This document shows positions 23,837 through 25,693 of a DNA stretch of 25,693 nucleotides, in pieces (within the stretch, counting starts at the first letter, position 1; each line of letters begins with the position of its first letter). A program made the translations under genes and the position numbers. Below the pieces are notes generated by a model. The model saw nothing but the letters and a program-made list of their open reading frames with translations. It was not told the origin of the DNA and did not search any database. Source of the stretch: a virus; IMG/VR virus record IMGVR_UViG_3300009436_000102, positions 1 to 25,693 of that record; one strand, written 5' to 3'.

Positions 23837-23913
23837 GATATATACCCCTTTAACAAAAGTGATAACGGAGTTGTCGTGCTTTTGTTTAAGCGATTATATG
23901 GGGATATTATATC
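23837..23913. other. Long imperfect stem-loop next to the terminase small subunit
   Basis: Nested pairs around one centre: GATAAC (23861-23866) with GTTGTC (23870-23875) around a GGA loop, one G-T pair; AACAAAAG (23852-23859) with CTTTTGTT (23879-23886); CCCC (23845-23848) with GGGG (23900-23903); and GATATATA with TATTATATC outside. The remaining intergenic stretch 23759-23836 holds only AT-rich sequence and the short palindromes CTAAAgTTTAG and CTTTAAAG. The element may be an RNA processing or stability structure in the late transcript, a packaging (cos/pac) site beside the terminase genes, or a small RNA. Confidence 0.5.
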
Positions 23914-24422
23914 TACTCCTCTGGTGGCTTATAGTTAAATACAAAACCTTCCCCACCACTAGTAACATCAACTCTATCAATTACAATCCCTTTCATTTTT
24001 GCAATATCCTGAAGCAACAATCTACAGATATTCAAATCCCCTGCCTTATATCCTTGACTGTATAAATCTTGCAACATGATCGCATGTTTATCCATTTCAT
24101 ATTCTCTTTCCTCAGAAAATTGCTCTGCAAAAGTTTCTAATGCCTTTTTATAATAGATACTAGCCATCCTCCTCTTAATCCCCCAATGAGCTTCACAATA
24201 CTCCATTATATCAGTATATCTTACTCCTCTTAAAATTAATTTTACAACTTCAGTAGTTCTTTTATAACTAACCAATGATGTAGCCTTTCCTGAGTCTTTT
24301 GTGATGTCTAAAGCTGAAGTTTTTTTATTAGAAACTACAGCCTTAATAGTTTTTAAATCTTCCTCCTTTTGAAGCAGCTTGGCATTCCTCTTATCAGCTC
24401 TTTCTTGATCTCTTTTGTTCAT
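23913..24422 (-). CDS. Probable terminase small subunit
   Basis: A 169-residue protein. Residues about 55-95 look like the DNA-binding helix-turn-helix of small terminases (TTEVVKLILRGVRYTDIMEY, then WGIKRRMASIYYKKALE). Then follows the oligomerisation-like helical part (EREYEMDKHAIMLQDLY, AGDLNICRLLLQDIAKMKGI) and a Gly-rich end. The first 40 residues are charged and flexible. It would recognise the packaging site and recruit the large subunit, encoded three genes downstream on the same strand. The ATG at 24422 is preceded by TAACTTTG and by the late promoter core. Confidence 0.75.
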   Translation of the reverse strand: MNKRDQERADKRNAKLLQKEEDLKTIKAVVSNKKTSALDITKDSGKATSLVSYKRTTEVVKLILRGVRYTDIMEYCEAHWGIKRRMASIYYKKALETFAEQFSEEREYEMDKHAIMLQDLYSQGYKAGDLNICRLLLQDIAKMKGIVIDRVDVTSGGEGFVFNYKPPEE

Positions 24423-24426
24423 TTTA

Positions 24427-24480
24427 CAAAGTTACAATATTTATGTACAATATAACAAAGAATAAATAATAAAGTTTGGA
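24427..24480 (-). promoter_or_regulatory. Late operon promoter(s) upstream of the terminase genes
   Basis: Two overlapping readings on the minus strand. First, TCCAAAC (24480-24474), 17 bases, GTTATATTGTA (24456-24446), identical in layout to the promoters at 1066-1100 and 21624-21658. Second, TTTG (24459-24456), 21 bases, TAACTTTG (24434-24427), a textbook Bacteroidota -33/-7 pair ending just before the ATG at 24422. Both may work, perhaps at different times in infection. Confidence 0.6.
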
Positions 24481-24753
24481 ACTAAAATATATATTATGCA
24501 GTAAGTGTAATAAAAGTTGAAAATCCGAAAATCTAGTGTGAATATTAGACTACCCTAAAACAAGGCTCAAATTGCGTAAATCAATGATTTTTAATAATTT
24601 ATTTTTTTGATTTTTGGCCTTGATTCCTGGCCTAATTGCTGCATTTTTTAACTGCTGTAATTATTTTTTTGCTTCTTTTTTGGTTTCTGTTTGTGGTTTG
24701 CTGCTCATTTTTTTGTGCTCTTTGTGGCCTTGATTAGTGTAAAATAGAATGTC

Positions 24754-25104
24754 TAGGAGTAACACCTGGAGCATATACTGGAGCCAATACAACACCAACA
24801 CCAACACCAACAACAACACCAGATTAAACTCCTGCTGCTCATGTTATATAATAGGCCTTTTGACCTAGTGCAGCCGTTATAAGGTTTAATAAACTAACGG
24901 CCTGGAGCGTGTACTGGAGCGTTAACTGGAGCGTGTACTGGAGCGTTAACTGGAGAGTATCCTGGAGAGTATCCTGGAGCATATAACCAGAAACACCAGG
25001 AGCAACACCTGGAGCAATACCAGGAGCAACACCTGGAGCGTATTTTTAGCCGTTCTAAGCTATTTTATCAGACTCAAGGCCTGGAGCATAGGCTGGAGAA
25101 AATA
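24754..25104. repeat. Clustered degenerate 12-base CTGGAG repeats
   Basis: Units of 12 bases beginning CTGGAG or a near variant. The main array runs 24902-25044: CTGGAGCGTGTA and CTGGAGCGTTAA alternate twice, then CTGGAGAGTATC twice, CTGGAGCATATA, one 11-base unit, then units alternating TGGAGCAAYACC and AGGAGCAACACC. Side groups lie at 24754-24825, where the 12-base phase runs on into CAACAC units, and at 25081-25104. The units overlap many CCWGG sequences. Possible roles are replication iterons, a packaging or recombination region, or the remnant of a repeat-protein gene. Confidence 0.75.
24873..24901. repeat. 7-base inverted repeat bordering the repeat array
   Basis: GCCGTTA (24873-24879) and TAACGGC (24895-24901) are perfect inverted copies around a 15-base AT-rich loop, directly adjoining the first CTGGAG unit. 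GCCGTT occurs again after the array at about 25049, so the array is flanked by related short sequences. It could be a hairpin, a protein site or a trace of the event that placed the array. Confidence 0.45.
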
Positions 25105-25108
25105 AGAC

Positions 25109-25141
25109 AAAAAAAAGGCTTTAAATTAATAAAGCCCTTTT
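25109..25141 (-). terminator. Rho-independent terminator for the 25162-25693 genes
   Basis: TAAAGCC (25130-25136) and GGCTTTA (25117-25123) form a 7-base stem with an AATTAA loop. Read on the minus strand it is followed by a run of eight T's (25116-25109). On the plus strand the stem is followed by only four T's, so it mainly serves the minus-strand genes, ending 20 bases beyond the stop at 25162. Confidence 0.75.
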
Positions 25142-25161
25142 AACTGGTTTATGTGTTTAGA

Positions 25162-25509
25162 TTATAATAGTTCTAGTTCCTTGTAACATTCGTGTATTAA
25201 TTCCTCTCCGTATATATACACCAACATATTGACCATGCTTTCAGCGTTTGTATAATGTTTAGCCTGGCCAAAATTAAACTCTTCGTATTCCTTAATATCT
25301 TCTAGGGCTTCAAATGTGTCAATGAAGTGCTTATCTAGCCATTGTTGAGCGTTAAAATATCCGATTATATAATAATCCTCGTTAAATAAAGACTGGTGCA
25401 ATTCGTTTGCATCTAGTCGGCCTGGTTTACTGGTTAGATTATCTAGGTTTAAATCTTTGATTCCCTCCAGGATGTACTCCTTTAGTTCTGCTTTTATTGA
25501 ATTTTTCAT
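25162..25509 (-). CDS. Conserved hypothetical phage protein
   Basis: A 115-residue acidic protein. The pattern NELHQSLFNEDYYIIGYFNAQQWL, then IKEYEEFNFGQA, then SMVNMLVYIYGEELI resembles a conserved family of small proteins in Bacteroidota phages and mobile elements (LH..LFN.DY.IIGY..A..WL, then N.F.YI.GEE); the family has no known function that I can recall. Codon use differs from the rest of the window, with more AAC, CTA, GGC and AGG. It is followed by a terminator and preceded by a partial gene 28 bases upstream. Confidence 0.75.
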   Translation of the reverse strand: MKNSIKAELKEYILEGIKDLNLDNLTSKPGRLDANELHQSLFNEDYYIIGYFNAQQWLDKHFIDTFEALEDIKEYEEFNFGQAKHYTNAESMVNMLVYIYGEELIHECYKELELL

Positions 25510-25537
25510 GATAGTTTTTTTTAGTTTTATTGATTAA

Positions 25538-25693
25538 TTATTGAATGTGTTTTTTTAATATGTTTAGCGTTTCCTGGTATAAACCTGGAGCAATTATAGA
25601 CCTATCCAGATTCCCCTCCTTTAAATCCTCCTCTAATTGTTGCATTCCCTGGATTATAATTTGCTCTAGTATAAAGGGCCCTATTTCGTACCC
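25538..25693 (-). CDS. C-terminal end of an unknown protein (partial)
   Basis: The last 51 residues of a minus-strand gene entering from the right edge. It reads GYEIGPFILEQIII, QQLEEDLKEGNLDRS, IAPGLYQETLNILKKHIQ and stops at 25538. Continuous open frame to the edge, natural amphipathic helix at the end, and the same composition as the neighbouring 25162 gene, with which it is probably co-transcribed. The IAPG portion is encoded by GCTCCAGG, the same word as in the nearby repeats. Confidence 0.6.
   Translation of the reverse strand, partial: GYEIGPFILEQIIIQGMQQLEEDLKEGNLDRSIIAPGLYQETLNILKKHIQ

Larger units (their letters stand above)
24481..25161. other. Non-coding region between the late operon and the 25162 gene
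   Basis: No gene I can support lies here. 24590-24720 is T-rich on the plus strand, with the direct repeat TGGCCTTGATT near 24616 and 24725. 24750-25104 holds the CTGGAG-type 12-base repeats. 25109-25141 is a terminator. Minus-strand frames of 15-47 codons exist, including a 47-codon frame within the repeats (24839-24982) whose translation is a TLQx repeat; none has a convincing start context. The AT-rich stretch beside iteron-like repeats is the layout of many replication origins. Confidence 0.5.

Noticed and set aside
23859-24065. 68-codon plus-strand frame over the terminase small subunit end
   Set aside because: It is antisense to a real gene and partly inside the stem-loop; no start context.
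24839-24982. 47-codon minus-strand frame giving a TLQx repeat
   Set aside because: The repeat comes from the 12-base DNA unit, other frames of the array are equally repetitive, and the array contains a one-base indel, so the DNA repeat rather than a protein seems to be maintained.
24750-25104. CRISPR array
   Set aside because: Units are 12 bases and adjoin directly without unique spacers, and no cas genes are present.
24750-25104. Diversity-generating or insertion element
   Set aside because: No reverse transcriptase, transposase or terminal inverted repeats with target duplication were seen.

Overview
The window looks like part of the genome of a tailed double-stranded DNA phage, probably a siphovirus-type phage of a marine flavobacterium or other Bacteroidota host. 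It is very AT-rich. Starts are preceded by A-rich tracts instead of Shine-Dalgarno sequences. Promoter-like boxes resemble the Bacteroidota TTTG / TAnnTTTG pattern. One virion gene carries a GCTDPxAxNYDP...DDGTC module typical of secreted proteins of marine Bacteroidota. No integrase, tRNA, CRISPR array or insertion sequence was seen. The portal is not in the window.

Layout. (1) Positions 1-1062, minus strand: the first codons of a probable major capsid gene (1-37) and a ClpP-like prohead protease with a coiled-coil tail that may contain a nested scaffold gene. (2) Positions 1189-8815, plus strand: a tightly packed early/replication block of small unknown genes, an Erf/Rad52-like or other DNA-metabolism protein, a DnaA-domain-IV-like protein, an SSB-like protein, a replication organiser, a T7-gp4-like primase-helicase, a DUF3310 protein, two paralogous small proteins and a RusA resolvase. 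(3) Positions 8812-24422, minus strand: the late block. Read in transcription order it has terminase small subunit, an unknown protein, a 57-residue membrane protein, terminase large subunit, an unknown protein, a tail-assembly-chaperone-like gene with a -1 frameshift site, a tail-terminator-like protein with the GCTDP tail, an HK97-gp10-like protein, two virion proteins (495 and 1403 residues), the tape measure and two small genes. It converges on the early block with a 4-base overlap. (4) Positions 24423-25161: a non-coding region with the late promoter, a T-rich stretch and clustered 12-base CTGGAG repeats. (5) Positions 25162-25693, minus strand: one conserved small gene and the end of another, with codon usage unlike the rest and a terminator behind them.

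Control. The 11-mer GTTATATTGTA occurs exactly four times, each time upstream of a gene cluster and pointing into it (1066-1076, 21624-21634 and 24446-24456 on minus; 6644-6654 on plus), with a one-mismatch copy at 1155-1165 (plus). The three minus-strand copies also carry TCCAWAM at exactly 17 bases upstream, which the plus-strand copies lack. This suggests one promoter core with an extra late-specific box.

The strongest unusual items are the -1 frameshift site at about 20651-20657, the two-class promoter system, the CTGGAG repeat region next to the terminase operon, the GCTDP module on a virion protein, and two strongly structured intergenic elements (4177-4245 and 23837-23913). All functional assignments are from reading the translated sequence; no database search was possible.
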